From: an uncultured Eubacteriales bacterium
GTDB lineage: Bacteria > Bacillota > Clostridia > Oscillospirales > Acutalibacteraceae
Assembly (NCBI GenBank): GCA_900540235.1
Contig: UQEY01000002.1
Location: 41,530 to 105,529, forward strand
Length of the DNA stretch: 64,000 bases
Direction: 5' to 3'
Of this stretch, positions 56,364-64,000 are shown piece by piece. The first letter of the stretch is position 1. Each line of letters begins with the position of its first letter. The translations under genes and the position numbers were made by a program. The notes beneath the pieces were generated by a model, which saw nothing but the letters and a program-made list of their open reading frames with translations, was not told the DNA's origin and ran no database searches.

Positions 56364-56613
56364 AAGGCACAACTTACGGAGGGAAATTCCGTATGTTGTG
56401 CCTTAATTCATTTGTTCGATTAAAATGTATAATCTTAGCAAGCAGACCATTTGGATATCCAAACGGTGAAATGTCCGCTTTCTGCACAATCTCAGCGAGC
56501 AGACCAATTGTGGACAGGTTGTCCAAATCGGTTGCTTTCGCTTTGTTGTGAAACAAGCGGTGTGCTCGGACAGCAACACTACCAAACGCCTCGTTAGGGA
56601 CACCCTAAGACCT
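56364..56613. mobile_element. Left structured flank of the P-type ATPase cassette
   Basis: This non-coding stretch holds, in order: a hairpin with AAGGCACAAC and GTTGTGCCTT arms (56364-56404); AATCTTAGCAAGCAGACC running into a palindrome (to 56467); a second copy, AATCTCAGCGAGCAGACC, with its own palindrome (56488-56532); an inverted third copy (56539-56568) nested between GTTGCT and AGCAAC; and TTAGGGACACCCTAAGACCT (56594-56613). The same modules recur in inverted order at 63611-63775. It fills most of the gap at 56360-56790, which has no convincing gene. Confidence 0.7.
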
Positions 56614-56670
56614 AAGGATATATTTTGCAATACACTTTATAAAATGTACTGTGAAATTTGTGATATATTA

Positions 56671-56699
56671 TTGCTATCGCATTTGTTCTACTATATAAT
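56671..56699 (+). promoter_or_regulatory. Promoter of the first P-type ATPase gene
   Basis: TTGCTA (56671-56676) and perfect TATAAT (56694-56699) with a 17-bp spacer. It leaves a leader of about 85 bases before the start at 56791. Confidence 0.75.
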
Positions 56700-56790
56700 A
56701 GAAAAATAGAGCGCAATTCGATTTTCTGAAATTAACAGTCAAATTGAACATACAAAATTATTATATTGACAGATAAAGGAGATATAGCTA

Positions 56791-59454
56791 ATGTCAAAAC
56801 CTACGCTATTTGACAATCGCATTAAAAAATATGCTTACAAAGAAATACAAGATATATATAAAGAACTTGGCACTTCTTCCGACGGGTTAACATCAGAACA
56901 AGTAGAGAGAATGCGAGAAAAGTACGGTTCAAACAGTTTTGCCGGGCAAAAAAATGACACCGTATTTCTTCGTTTGCGTCGTGCTTTTATAAATCCATTT
57001 AACATAACACTTTTTGTGTTAGGAATAATCTCTTTGGCTACCGATGTTATCTTAGCATCAGATTTTTCTAAAAACGCTACTACCGCGATCATAATTTTTT
57101 CAATGATTTTAATCAGCGGTACTATTCGCTTTATGCAAGAACTTCGTGCTAAAAATGCCGCACATCAATTAGATAGACTAATTCATGAAACCGTAACAGT
57201 AAAGAGAAATGGTGAATTGTCAGAAATTCCGGCAGAAAATTTGACAGTAGGCGATATTGTTTTACTTTCAGCCGGGGACCGTGTTCCTGCAGATATAAGA
57301 CTAATAAAGACAAAAGACCTTTACATTTCACAAGCAGCCATAACCGGAGAAAGTGCAATCTCGGAAAAGAACAGCCATTCACTAAGCAACCGTGATTCAG
57401 AATCAATCACTCAGCTCGACAATCTTGCATTTATGGCAACCGCAGTCATAAGCGGCAAAGGAGAAGGTATCGTTCTTGCTGTCGGAAGTGATACGCTTTA
57501 TGGTAATTTTGCAAAGCCTGAATCCGAAGACAAAAAAGATTTTCAACAAGGAGCAAGTTCTATCGCTTTAGTTATGCTTCGGTTTGTTATGGTGCTTGTT
57601 CCGATAGTGTTTGTAATTCTCGGTATCACCGGTAGCAGATGGCTTATCTCTTTTGCTTTTGCATTGTCTGTTGCAGTGGGGTTAATACCCGAAATGCTTC
57701 CTATGGTAATTACCGCTTGCCTTGCAAGAGGCAGTCTTTCAATGAGCCGTAAACAAACAATAATAAAAGATATAAATGCAATGCAGGGCTTTGGCAGTAT
57801 GGATGTTCTTTGTATGGATAAAACAGGAACATTAACAAATGAAAGTGTTTTACTTGAATACTATATGGATGTTCTTGGCAACGAGAGCAGCGAGGTGTTG
57901 GATTTTGCTTTCTTAAACAGTTCTTACAGCTCTGGAGTTCATAATCCGATTGACAACGCAATCCTTGCTTATCAATCAATGCCGGGCAGAGAGTGCCATT
58001 TTGCCAAGCTGCTGTCAAAATATAAAAAGACGGATGAAATTCCTTTTGATTATACCCGCAAATACATAAGCACACTTGTTGAAGATTCAGACGGAAAAAA
58101 TCTGCTGATTACAAAAGGTGATGTTTCACATATTGTAAATCAATGTAGTCACATTATGTATCGTGGTGAAATCATTCCGATAGAAAAAGATAAAAAGCAG
58201 AGTGTTTCTTCGGTAGTTGACGAAATGCTTCAAGACGGTATGAAGGTTATTGCAGTTGCAATAAAAAATCTTGAAAAAAATAACAGCATATCGTCATATG
58301 ATGAAAACGGAATGGTTTTAGCCGGATATTTGGCATTTTTTGATGCACCGAAAAAAACGGCAAAAGATTCTATAACGGCTCTTAAAAGGCTTAAAGTAAC
58401 GCCCAAAATTCTTACGGGTGATCAGGCAGATGTTGCCGTATCTATATGCCATCGTGTAGGTATATCTTCAAAGAATATATTGACGGGAGCAGAATTAAAC
58501 GGAATAAACGATAGCGAGCTCGGTTCGCTTGTTGAAAAGACTCACGTGTTTGCGGAACTTACACCAAGCCAGAAAGTTCGAATCGTTTCGGCATTGCGCC
58601 AAAACGGTCACACGGTAGGATTTTTAGGCGACGGCATCAATGATATTCCTGCACTTTGTGAAGCTAATGTAGGCATTTCGGTCGATACGGCGGTGGATGC
58701 GGCAAAGGATGCGGCGGATGTGGTTTTATTGCAGAAGGATTTAGGTGTCTTGGAGCAGGGAATTCTGGAAGGTAGAAAAACCTTTACAAATATGCTCAAG
58801 TACATAAAGATTACGGCAAGCTCCAACTTTGGTAATATCCTTTCAATAGTTTGTGCAAGTGCCTTTTTACCATTCTTGCCGATGACCTCCTTACAGATTT
58901 TGTTATTGAATTTGCTGTATGATATTTTATGTATCATTTTGCCGTGGGATAATGTTGACGAAGACGATACGTTATCACCAAAAGATTGGTCAGGAAAAAC
59001 ACTTGGAAGATTTATGCTCTCGTTCGGTCCTATCAGTTCTCTGTTTGATATTGTAACATTTTTGTTTTTATACTATTTCTTATGTCCGATGCTTTGCGGA
59101 GGGTTCACGTACAGCCACATTACAGATCCGGCAATGCAGTTACAATATATCTCACTGTTTCAAACGGGATGGTTCTTGGAATCTATGTGGACTCAAGTGC
59201 TTATTCTGCATTTCTTGCGAACACGTAGAGTGCCTCTTTTACAAAGCAGACCGTCAACACCTGTTATATGTACCACGCTTGCGGGAATTATAGCGTTTAC
59301 AGGAATTACATTTACAAAAAGCGCTTCATTATTTGGATTGACAAGGTTGCCTTGTTGGTATTTCGTATTTCTTTTGATTATTGCCGTGCTGTATATGCTG
59401 CTAACTACGATTGTCAAAGCATTTTATCAAAAGAAGTATAAAGAACTTATTTAG
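56791..59454 (+). CDS. P-type cation ATPase, MgtA-like, atypical motifs
   Basis: This is a P-type ATPase of the P3B (Mg2+-transporting) group by overall similarity to MgtA. The phosphorylation motif CMDKTGTLTN lies near residue 342. The actuator TGES appears as AITGESAIS. The nucleotide/hinge motifs are ILTGDQAD (usual TGDN) and FLGDGINDIPAL. The membrane helix 4 motif is GLIPEMLP, where MgtA has TPEMLP. These changes suggest altered ion selectivity or kinetics. Ten membrane helices are expected. Length is 887 residues. AAAGGAGA precedes the start. It is the first cargo gene inside the inverted flanks, with a winged-helix regulator 15 bp downstream. Confidence 0.88.
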   Translation: MSKPTLFDNRIKKYAYKEIQDIYKELGTSSDGLTSEQVERMREKYGSNSFAGQKNDTVFLRLRRAFINPFNITLFVLGIISLATDVILASDFSKNATTAIIIFSMILISGTIRFMQELRAKNAAHQLDRLIHETVTVKRNGELSEIPAENLTVGDIVLLSAGDRVPADIRLIKTKDLYISQAAITGESAISEKNSHSLSNRDSESITQLDNLAFMATAVISGKGEGIVLAVGSDTLYGNFAKPESEDKKDFQQGASSIALVMLRFVMVLVPIVFVILGITGSRWLISFAFALSVAVGLIPEMLPMVITACLARGSLSMSRKQTIIKDINAMQGFGSMDVLCMDKTGTLTNESVLLEYYMDVLGNESSEVLDFAFLNSSYSSGVHNPIDNAILAYQSMPGRECHFAKLLSKYKKTDEIPFDYTRKYISTLVEDSDGKNLLITKGDVSHIVNQCSHIMYRGEIIPIEKDKKQSVSSVVDEMLQDGMKVIAVAIKNLEKNNSISSYDENGMVLAGYLAFFDAPKKTAKDSITALKRLKVTPKILTGDQADVAVSICHRVGISSKNILTGAELNGINDSELGSLVEKTHVFAELTPSQKVRIVSALRQNGHTVGFLGDGINDIPALCEANVGISVDTAVDAAKDAADVVLLQKDLGVLEQGILEGRKTFTNMLKYIKITASSNFGNILSIVCASAFLPFLPMTSLQILLLNLLYDILCIILPWDNVDEDDTLSPKDWSGKTLGRFMLSFGPISSLFDIVTFLFLYYFLCPMLCGGFTYSHITDPAMQLQYISLFQTGWFLESMWTQVLILHFLRTRRVPLLQSRPSTPVICTTLAGIIAFTGITFTKSASLFGLTRLPCWYFVFLLIIAVLYMLLTTIVKAFYQKKYKELI

Positions 59455-59469
59455 AAGGAGGAGTCCATT

Positions 59470-59973
59470 ATGAAAAAGAAAATTGGATATATTCCTGTGG
59501 ATTCCGCCCTTGAAGTATGGCTTATGGAGAAATTGATGAAAGAGCCACCGAAAAGCGAATGCACAAGCGAATTGCTTTCCGGAATTAAAGATATGTTGAG
59601 CGGAGAATTAACTACGCTTGTGTTAAGCATTTCGGATGATACAGACATTTCGTCAATTACTTCATTTGATAAAATACAAATCGGAGAATTGGAGATCAAT
59701 CCTAAGGGAAGGCGTGTCAAGGTGGGTGAGACGGAGATAAGTCTTACACCAAAAGAGTTTGATATACTGTACTTTCTTGTTCAAAATCGAGGTGAAGTAT
59801 TTACCAAAGAGCAAATATATCGTGCAGTATGGTCGGATGACTATCTTTTGGACGATAGCAATATTATGGCTTTTATACGAAAGTTAAGGAAGAAAATAGA
59901 ACCGGATCCCGATTCCCCCAAGTACATTTTAACTATTTGGGGTATCGGATATAAATTTAACGATCAATTATAA
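59470..59973 (+). CDS. Orphan OmpR/PhoB-type winged-helix regulator without receiver domain
   Basis: The C-terminal 100 residues are a trans_reg_C winged helix: EISLTPKEFDILYFLVQNRG, FTKEQIYRAVW, the recognition helix region NIMAFIRKLRKKIEP and the GIGYKF wing. The N-terminal 65 or so residues are not a phospho-receiver and were not recognised. It is therefore a one-component relative of response regulators. It lies 15 bp after the first ATPase gene and just before 11-bp direct repeats at 60001, so control of the ATPase genes is likely. AGAAGGAGGAG precedes the ATG. Length is 167 residues. Confidence 0.85.
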   Translation: MKKKIGYIPVDSALEVWLMEKLMKEPPKSECTSELLSGIKDMLSGELTTLVLSISDDTDISSITSFDKIQIGELEINPKGRRVKVGETEISLTPKEFDILYFLVQNRGEVFTKEQIYRAVWSDDYLLDDSNIMAFIRKLRKKIEPDPDSPKYILTIWGIGYKFNDQL

Positions 59974-60000
59974 GTTTTCAGATAAACTTAATTCTTGCAA

Positions 60001-60021
60001 AATCGCAAGGAAATCGCAAGG
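60001..60021. promoter_or_regulatory. 11-bp-spaced direct repeat, candidate regulator site
   Basis: AATCGCAAGG occurs at 60001-60010 and again at 60012-60021, an 11-bp phase. That spacing is typical for OmpR/PhoB-family winged helices. It starts 28 bp after the stop of the winged-helix gene and upstream of the DUF3784-mgtA genes. Confidence 0.55.
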
Positions 60022-60052
60022 TTTTGACCATGTGATTATCCTTGCTTTTTTT
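60016..60052 (+). terminator. Possible terminator after the winged-helix gene
   Basis: GCAAGG (60016-60021) and CCTTGC (60040-60045) can pair across an 18-base loop, and seven T residues follow. The upstream arm overlaps the second direct repeat, so binding and termination could interact. Confidence 0.55.
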
Positions 60053-60138
60053 GTATCCTATATAAGGTCGAAGCAAGCAGAAAATTCTTAATTGCAGCTA
60101 CGATTGTTTCAAAACGAAATTGAAAGGAGTGTATCGCT

Positions 60139-60450
60139 ATGGATTTCACCTGTATTTTTTTCGGCACTTTGTTCACAATAGCCGGAATTGTACTTGCTTG
60201 TAGAAAAGGGCTTGCCAATTTGCCTGCGTGGAAAAATATGTCACAGCAAGAAAAGGAAAAAATCAATATCGTATTGCTTTGTCGTAATATCGGAGGAATC
60301 ATTTCTTTAAGCGGAATTGTTTTTTTGGCGAAAGGGTTGTTGTCAGGCTTTTCAAATCGCTGTTTTGTGATAGCTATGATTGTTTGGCTCGTTGTTGCAG
60401 GTGTTGATGTTTGGTACATCGGAAAGAGCAAACGTTATATGAGCAAATAA
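60139..60450 (+). CDS. DUF3784-like small membrane protein
   Basis: This 103-residue protein has three hydrophobic segments and the motif WKNMSQQEKEKINIVLLCRN, resembling the DUF3784 pattern of the chromosomal gene at 35465. The function is unknown. AAAGGAG precedes the ATG. It lies between the regulator and mgtA in the cassette, so a role linked to cation transport is possible but not shown. Confidence 0.68.
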   Translation: MDFTCIFFGTLFTIAGIVLACRKGLANLPAWKNMSQQEKEKINIVLLCRNIGGIISLSGIVFLAKGLLSGFSNRCFVIAMIVWLVVAGVDVWYIGKSKRYMSK

Positions 60451-60521
60451 ATCAGTTGCAAAGTCATCATGAAATCAATCAAAAAAGACGAAACACGGAT
60501 AAGAAATTATTCATTGTTTGC

Positions 60522-60544
60522 AAACCAAAGTTTCTCTTTGGTTT
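60522..60544 (+). promoter_or_regulatory. Hairpin next to the mgtA ribosome site
   Basis: AAACCAAAG-TTTCT-CTTTGGTTT is a perfect 9-bp stem ending four bases before AAGGAGG (60548-60554). It could set translation or mRNA stability of mgtA. No T-run follows, so it is not a terminator. Confidence 0.5.
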
Positions 60545-60562
60545 ATGAAGGAGGTAAGAAAG

Positions 60563-63328
60563 ATGAACAAAAAAGAAAATCGCATTGCTATTCGTCAGGC
60601 TGCTCAAAAAGCGGTTATTCGTGACGAACAAAACCGTCGCATTCAGTTTGCGGCAACAAATACTATAAAAGATGTTTTAAAAAACTTACATTCTACTTTG
60701 CGTGGCCTTGATGAAGATACTGTATCGGTAAGCCGTAACAAGTATGGTTCAAACAAGATAACGCACGAAAAAAAGAAGTCCTTGGTCAAACGGCTTGCAG
60801 GCGCTTTCATAAATCCATTTACCGCAATTCTGTTCTGTTTAGCATTGGTATCAACTCTTACGGATATGATTTTCCCTTACTTTTCTCTTTTGGAAAGCTC
60901 TCCCGAAGACTTTGACCCATTAACAGTTGTAATCATTATGACTATGGTTATTATTTCCGGTACACTTCGTTTTGTTCAAGAGTCAAGAAGTGGAAATGCT
61001 GCGGAAAAACTTTTATCGATGATTACCACTACTTGCACTGTATCCCGTAGGAATCAAGAAAAGACAGAAATTCCCATGGATGAACTTGTTGTCGGTGATA
61101 TTGTTCACTTATCAGCCGGAGATATGATACCGGCAGATGTTCGCATAGTAGATGCAAAGGATTTGTTTATCAGTCAAGCAAGCCTTACAGGTGAGAGCGA
61201 ACCTATCGAAAAGACGCCAAATGTCAGCACCATTTATGAGAGCATTACCGATTATACAAATATTGCATTTATGGGAAGTAATGTAATTTCTGGTAGTGCA
61301 ACTGCAATAGTTATTTGCACGGGTGATAATACTTTGTTTGGTTCAATGGCATCAGCAGTTGAAGGCGAAGCAGTGGAAACAAGCTTTACAAAGGGCGTAA
61401 ATGCCGTTTCTTGGGTGCTGATAAGATTTATGCTTGTTATGGTTCCGCTTGTTTTCTTCATCAATGGAATTACAAAAGGCAACTGGTTAGATGCTTTCTT
61501 ATTCGGTATTTCGGTTGCGGTAGGTTTAACTCCCGAAATGCTCCCGATGATTGTTACTACTTGCCTTGCAAAAGGTGCCGTTTCGATGAGTAAGAAGCAG
61601 ACAATTGTTAAGAACCTCAATTCAATTCAAAATTTCGGCGCAATAGATATTCTCTGCACAGATAAAACAGGAACTTTAACTCAAGATAAGGTTGTGTTGG
61701 AATATCATCTCAATGTAAATGGCGAAGATGATACGAGAGTTTTACGCCACGCTTATTTGAACAGTTATTTCCAGACCGGATATAAAAATCTTATGGATTT
61801 GGCTATCATAAATAAAACCGAGGAAGAAGAAGCGGCGGATTCCCGATTGTTGGATTTGTCTGAAAACTATGTAAAGGTAGATGAAATTCCGTTTGATTTC
61901 AAAAGACGCCGTTTGACAACAGTGGTGCAAGATAAGTCCGGCAAAACGCAGATGGTAACAAAAGGTGCGGTTGAAGAAATGATGGCTATATGTACCTTTG
62001 CCGAATACAACGGAAGGGTTGAGCCACTAACTGACGAAATTCGCAATCGGATTTTGAAAACAGTAGATAATCTTAATGACAAGGGCTTCCGTGTACTTGC
62101 AATAGCACAGAAAAGCAATCCTTCCCCTGTCGGTGCATTTGGTGTAAAAGACGAAAGTGATATGGTTCTAATAGGATATCTTGCATTTCTTGACCCGCCT
62201 AAAGAATCAACGGCAGAAGCAATAAAAGCGTTGAAATCTCACGGTGTTAAAACGAAAATTTTAACCGGTGATAATGACAAGGTAACACGCACAATTTGCA
62301 AACAGGTAGGATTAAAAGTTCGTAATATGCTTTTAGGCTCAGATTTGGACAATATGACCGATATTGAATTAGCAAAAGCAGCCGAAACTACGGAGGTATT
62401 CGCTAAACTTACACCGGATCAGAAGGCAAGAGTTGTTTCTGTACTTCGTGAAAACGGCCACACGGTCGGATTTATGGGTGACGGTATAAATGACGCTGCA
62501 GCGATGAAAGCTGCCGATATAGGCATATCGGTCGACACTGCCGTAGATGTTGCGAAAGAATCAGCTGATATTATTCTCCTTGAAAAAGATTTGATGGTTT
62601 TAGAACAAGGAATTATAGAGGGTCGAAAAACCTACGCCAATATGATTAAGTATATTAAGATGACAGCTTCATCAAACTTTGGCAATATGTTTTCAGTTTT
62701 AGCAGCGTCTGCATTGCTACCGTTCTTACCAATGATGAGTGTACATCTTATATTCTTAAATCTTATCTATGACCTTAGCTGTACAGCAATTCCGTGGGAC
62801 AATGTTGACGAAGAATTTATCGCAAAGCCTCGTAAGTGGGATGCTTCGAGCGTTGGAAGCTTTATGATTTGGATTGGACCAACAAGTTCAATTTTTGATT
62901 TTACAACCTATATCTTTATGTATTTTGTATTTTGTCCGAGGTTTGTATCAAACGGCGCACTTTTCAGCGAATTGTCTGCTCATTACAGCGGAGCTGAGCT
63001 TGAAAAGGTTCAAGCTCTGTACATAGGAATGTTCCAAGCGGGATGGTTTGTCGAATCAATGTGGAGTCAGACATTGGTAATTCATATGATTCGTACCGCA
63101 AAATTGCCGTTCATTCAGAGCCGTGCTTCCACATCTGTAACTTTGCTTACAATGAGTGGAATTGCCGCATTGACTATTATACCATTTACTCCTTTGGGAA
63201 CAGCTCTCGGATTTGTTGCTTTACCTGCTTCATACTTTGCTTATCTTATTCCGTGTATATTGCTTTATATGATGTTGGCAACCAGTTTGAAAAAAGCCTA
63301 TGTTCGTCATTACGGCGAATTGCTTTAA
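60563..63328 (+). CDS. mgtA: Magnesium-translocating P-type ATPase MgtA
   Basis: This is a P3B ATPase predicted to import Mg2+ across the cytoplasmic membrane. The sequence from [18 protein letters not shown] (Asp near residue 366) and the helix-4 motif [20 protein letters not shown] match MgtA closely. ILTGDNDK and [12 protein letters not shown] are canonical. Length is 921 residues. The start at 60563 has AAGGAGG eight bases upstream; the frame opens at 60518 but that precedes the ribosome site. It is paralogous to the ATPase at 56791 and followed after 12 bp by a small membrane peptide. GGA glycine codons are common here, unlike the GGC/GGT-rich chromosomal genes. Confidence 0.94.
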   Translation: MNKKENRIAIRQAAQKAVIRDEQNRRIQFAATNTIKDVLKNLHSTLRGLDEDTVSVSRNKYGSNKITHEKKKSLVKRLAGAFINPFTAILFCLALVSTLTDMIFPYFSLLESSPEDFDPLTVVIIMTMVIISGTLRFVQESRSGNAAEKLLSMITTTCTVSRRNQEKTEIPMDELVVGDIVHLSAGDMIPADVRIVDAKDLFISQASLTGESEPIEKTPNVSTIYESITDYTNIAFMGSNVISGSATAIVICTGDNTLFGSMASAVEGEAVETSFTKGVNAVSWVLIRFMLVMVPLVFFINGITKGNWLDAFLFGISVAVGLTPEMLPMIVTTCLAKGAVSMSKKQTIVKNLNSIQNFGAIDILCTDKTGTLTQDKVVLEYHLNVNGEDDTRVLRHAYLNSYFQTGYKNLMDLAIINKTEEEEAADSRLLDLSENYVKVDEIPFDFKRRRLTTVVQDKSGKTQMVTKGAVEEMMAICTFAEYNGRVEPLTDEIRNRILKTVDNLNDKGFRVLAIAQKSNPSPVGAFGVKDESDMVLIGYLAFLDPPKESTAEAIKALKSHGVKTKILTGDNDKVTRTICKQVGLKVRNMLLGSDLDNMTDIELAKAAETTEVFAKLTPDQKARVVSVLRENGHTVGFMGDGINDAAAMKAADIGISVDTAVDVAKESADIILLEKDLMVLEQGIIEGRKTYANMIKYIKMTASSNFGNMFSVLAASALLPFLPMMSVHLIFLNLIYDLSCTAIPWDNVDEEFIAKPRKWDASSVGSFMIWIGPTSSIFDFTTYIFMYFVFCPRFVSNGALFSELSAHYSGAELEKVQALYIGMFQAGWFVESMWSQTLVIHMIRTAKLPFIQSRASTSVTLLTMSGIAALTIIPFTPLGTALGFVALPASYFAYLIPCILLYMMLATSLKKAYVRHYGELL

Positions 63329-63340
63329 GGAGGTATAGTT

Positions 63341-63538
63341 ATGAAATGGAATGAAATTTGGATGACTCTTTTCGGAACGACAGAATGGCTTGGTCTAAAT
63401 ATGGGTTTCTGGGTGTCTATGTTAGTTGTTTTGATAATCGTCGTATTAATGAATGCAGTCTTTTGGGGAATAAAACCCAAACCCAAGGTTGAAAATAACT
63501 TGAAAGAGGCGGATTATAATGATAAATTTGATTTTTGA
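63341..63538 (+). CDS. Small single-helix membrane protein after mgtA
   Basis: This 65-residue protein has one strong membrane helix (MGFWVSMLVVLIIVVLMNAV, residues 21-40) between a short Trp-rich N-terminus (MKWNEIWMTLFGTTEWLG) and an acidic/basic tail. AAGGAGG seven bases upstream of the ATG, and only 12 bp from the mgtA stop, support real, coupled translation. No family was recognised. Small membrane peptides that bind P-type ATPases (MgtR, MgtS, KdpF) are a precedent, not evidence, for a role as an MgtA partner. Confidence 0.75.
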   Translation: MKWNEIWMTLFGTTEWLGLNMGFWVSMLVVLIIVVLMNAVFWGIKPKPKVENNLKEADYNDKFDF

Positions 63539-63610
63539 ACCGAGCCTCTCAAAAGTTTAATAGAATCTATTGTCGGCGGTAATAAAATAATTTAACAAAA
63601 ACCTTGCATC

Positions 63611-63678
63611 AGGTCTTAGGGCGTCCCTAAAGAGCAAAATTACCGTTTGTATATACAAACGGTCTGCTCGCTAAGATT
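63611..63678. mobile_element. Right structured flank of the P-type ATPase cassette
   Basis: AGGTCTTAGGGCGTCCCTAA (63611-63630) is the inverted counterpart of TTAGGGACACCCTAAGACCT at 56594, with one difference. A perfect 22-bp palindrome with arms ACCGTTTGTAT (63642-63663) then runs into CTGCTCGCTAAGATT (63664-63678), the inverse of AATCTTAGCAAGCAG at 56431. With the hairpin at 63731 these mirror the left flank. Confidence 0.7.
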
Positions 63679-63730
63679 GAACATTTGATATTGACTTCGC
63701 ATTACCCATAATCTTTACAATTAAAAAATC

Positions 63731-63775
63731 AAGGCACAGCTTACGGAGAAAAATTCGTAGGCTGTGTCTTTTTCT
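63731..63775 (+). terminator. Terminator hairpin at the outer edge of the right flank
   Basis: AAGGCACAGC and GCTGTGTCTT form a 10-bp stem with one wobble, plus an inner TTACG/CGTAG part and a following TTTTCTTTTT. It matches the hairpin at 56364-56404, whose left arm is AAGGCACAAC. Confidence 0.75.
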
Positions 63776-63816
63776 TTTTGCCGATTAAAATTTAATACAA
63801 AACTCAAACTATATTT

Positions 63817-63850
63817 TCCCTTTCGATTTAATAAATCGGAGGGATTTTTT
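63817..63850 (+). terminator. Hairpin with T-run in the 63.5-64.0 kb gap
   Basis: TCCCT..CGATTT pairs with AAATCGGAGGGA across a short loop with one bulge, and TTTTTT follows. The rest of this 461-bp gap holds the right flank, the 63731 terminator and a possible 32-codon ORF. Confidence 0.6.
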
Positions 63851-63884
63851 GTTTCTGAAACTTTTTCTCTTTGGAGGGGGCAAA

Positions 63885-63983
63885 ATGGTTCTCCCGTTTC
63901 AAACAAGTGAGAGGGTAAATAAAAAACTTTTGAAAATCAGGAAAATGGGTGTGCATTTCGTCACCCTTTGTCCAAATGAGTAG
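63885..63983 (+). CDS. Possible 32-residue leader ORF
   Basis: An ATG at 63885, with TTGGAGGGGG seven bases upstream, opens a 32-codon frame that ends MGVHFVTLCPNE and stops at 63983. A further AGAGAGG lies right after the stop. It may be a leader peptide for the next gene of the mobile element beyond the window. It is too short to assign, and it could be chance. Confidence 0.35.
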   Translation: MVLPFQTSERVNKKLLKIRKMGVHFVTLCPNE

Positions 63984-64000
63984 AGAGGTAAATATTAAAA

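Noticed and set aside
56431..56568. CRISPR-like array from the repeated CRAGCAGACC leads
   Set aside because: Only three copies, one inverted, with unequal spacing and palindromic spacers; no cas genes nearby.
56374..56630. Minus-strand ORFs of 60 and 75 codons in the left flank
   Set aside because: They cross the palindromic modules, overlap each other in different frames and have no ribosome site.
63721..63906. 61-codon minus-strand ORF at the right edge
   Set aside because: It runs across two terminator hairpins and has no ribosome site or known pattern.

Overview
The window looks like chromosome of a low-GC, spore-forming Gram-positive bacterium of the class Clostridia, probably near the Ruminococcaceae/Oscillospiraceae. 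This rests on the gene set: a CtsR-McsA-McsB-ClpC operon, CIRCE-controlled groESL, a pro-sigma-K gene with its hydrophobic pro-sequence, MutS2, RqcH, KhpA and group I ECF transporters. It also rests on consensus TTGACA-N17-TATAAT promoters, GGAGG ribosome sites, and frequent TTG starts. No rRNA, tRNA or CRISPR array was seen.

Layout. 1-4.1 kb: DNA repair (5'-truncated mutS2, recD2). 4.2-9.1 kb: a tightly overlapping set with an MreB-like actin homologue, a corrinoid adenosyltransferase and a complete ECF transporter (T, fused A-A, S), read as probable corrinoid salvage. 9.2-11.7 kb: ylxM-ffh-rpsP-khpA (SRP and translation). 11.8-16.9 kb: a DUF4364 regulator on the minus strand, then a plus-strand run ending in rqcH-ispD-ispF. 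17.0-23.8 kb: the heat-shock block, with three CtsR boxes before ctsR-mcsA-mcsB-clpC and a perfect CIRCE before groES-groEL. 23.9-32.9 kb: envelope and secretion genes (secreted FnIII protein, TetR regulator, O-antigen-ligase-like protein, two membrane-anchored parvulins) and sigK. 33.0-35.8 kb: MATE transporter and small membrane proteins. 36.0-40.0 kb: iscS-iscU-nadA-mnmA-nudix behind a promoter with two copies of a dyad operator. 40.2-54.8 kb: coiled-coil membrane proteins, a Gfo/Idh oxidoreductase, a heterodimeric ABC exporter, Trk K+ uptake, a GPH sugar symporter and an Fe-S old-yellow-enzyme reductase translationally coupled to an FRG-domain gene.

From about 55.8 kb to the end the character changes. 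A TnpV-type transposon protein is followed by a roughly 7 kb cargo of two MgtA-like P-type ATPases, an orphan winged-helix regulator, a DUF3784-like protein and a 65-residue membrane peptide. The cargo lies between two inverted, highly structured non-coding flanks (56364-56613 and 63611-63775) that share the same ordered modules. Glycine codons shift visibly towards GGA. This block is the strongest candidate for an undescribed mobile cassette.

Themes that link the genes: protein quality control (Clp, GroE, McsB arginine kinase, RqcH, PrsA-like foldases), sulfur and Fe-S supply (IscS/IscU feeding NadA and MnmA), and cation homeostasis (Trk and Mg-type ATPases). A family of 17-20 bp palindromes centred on AACAYTGT is scattered through the chromosomal part. 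All functions are inferred from sequence recognition; no database search was run.
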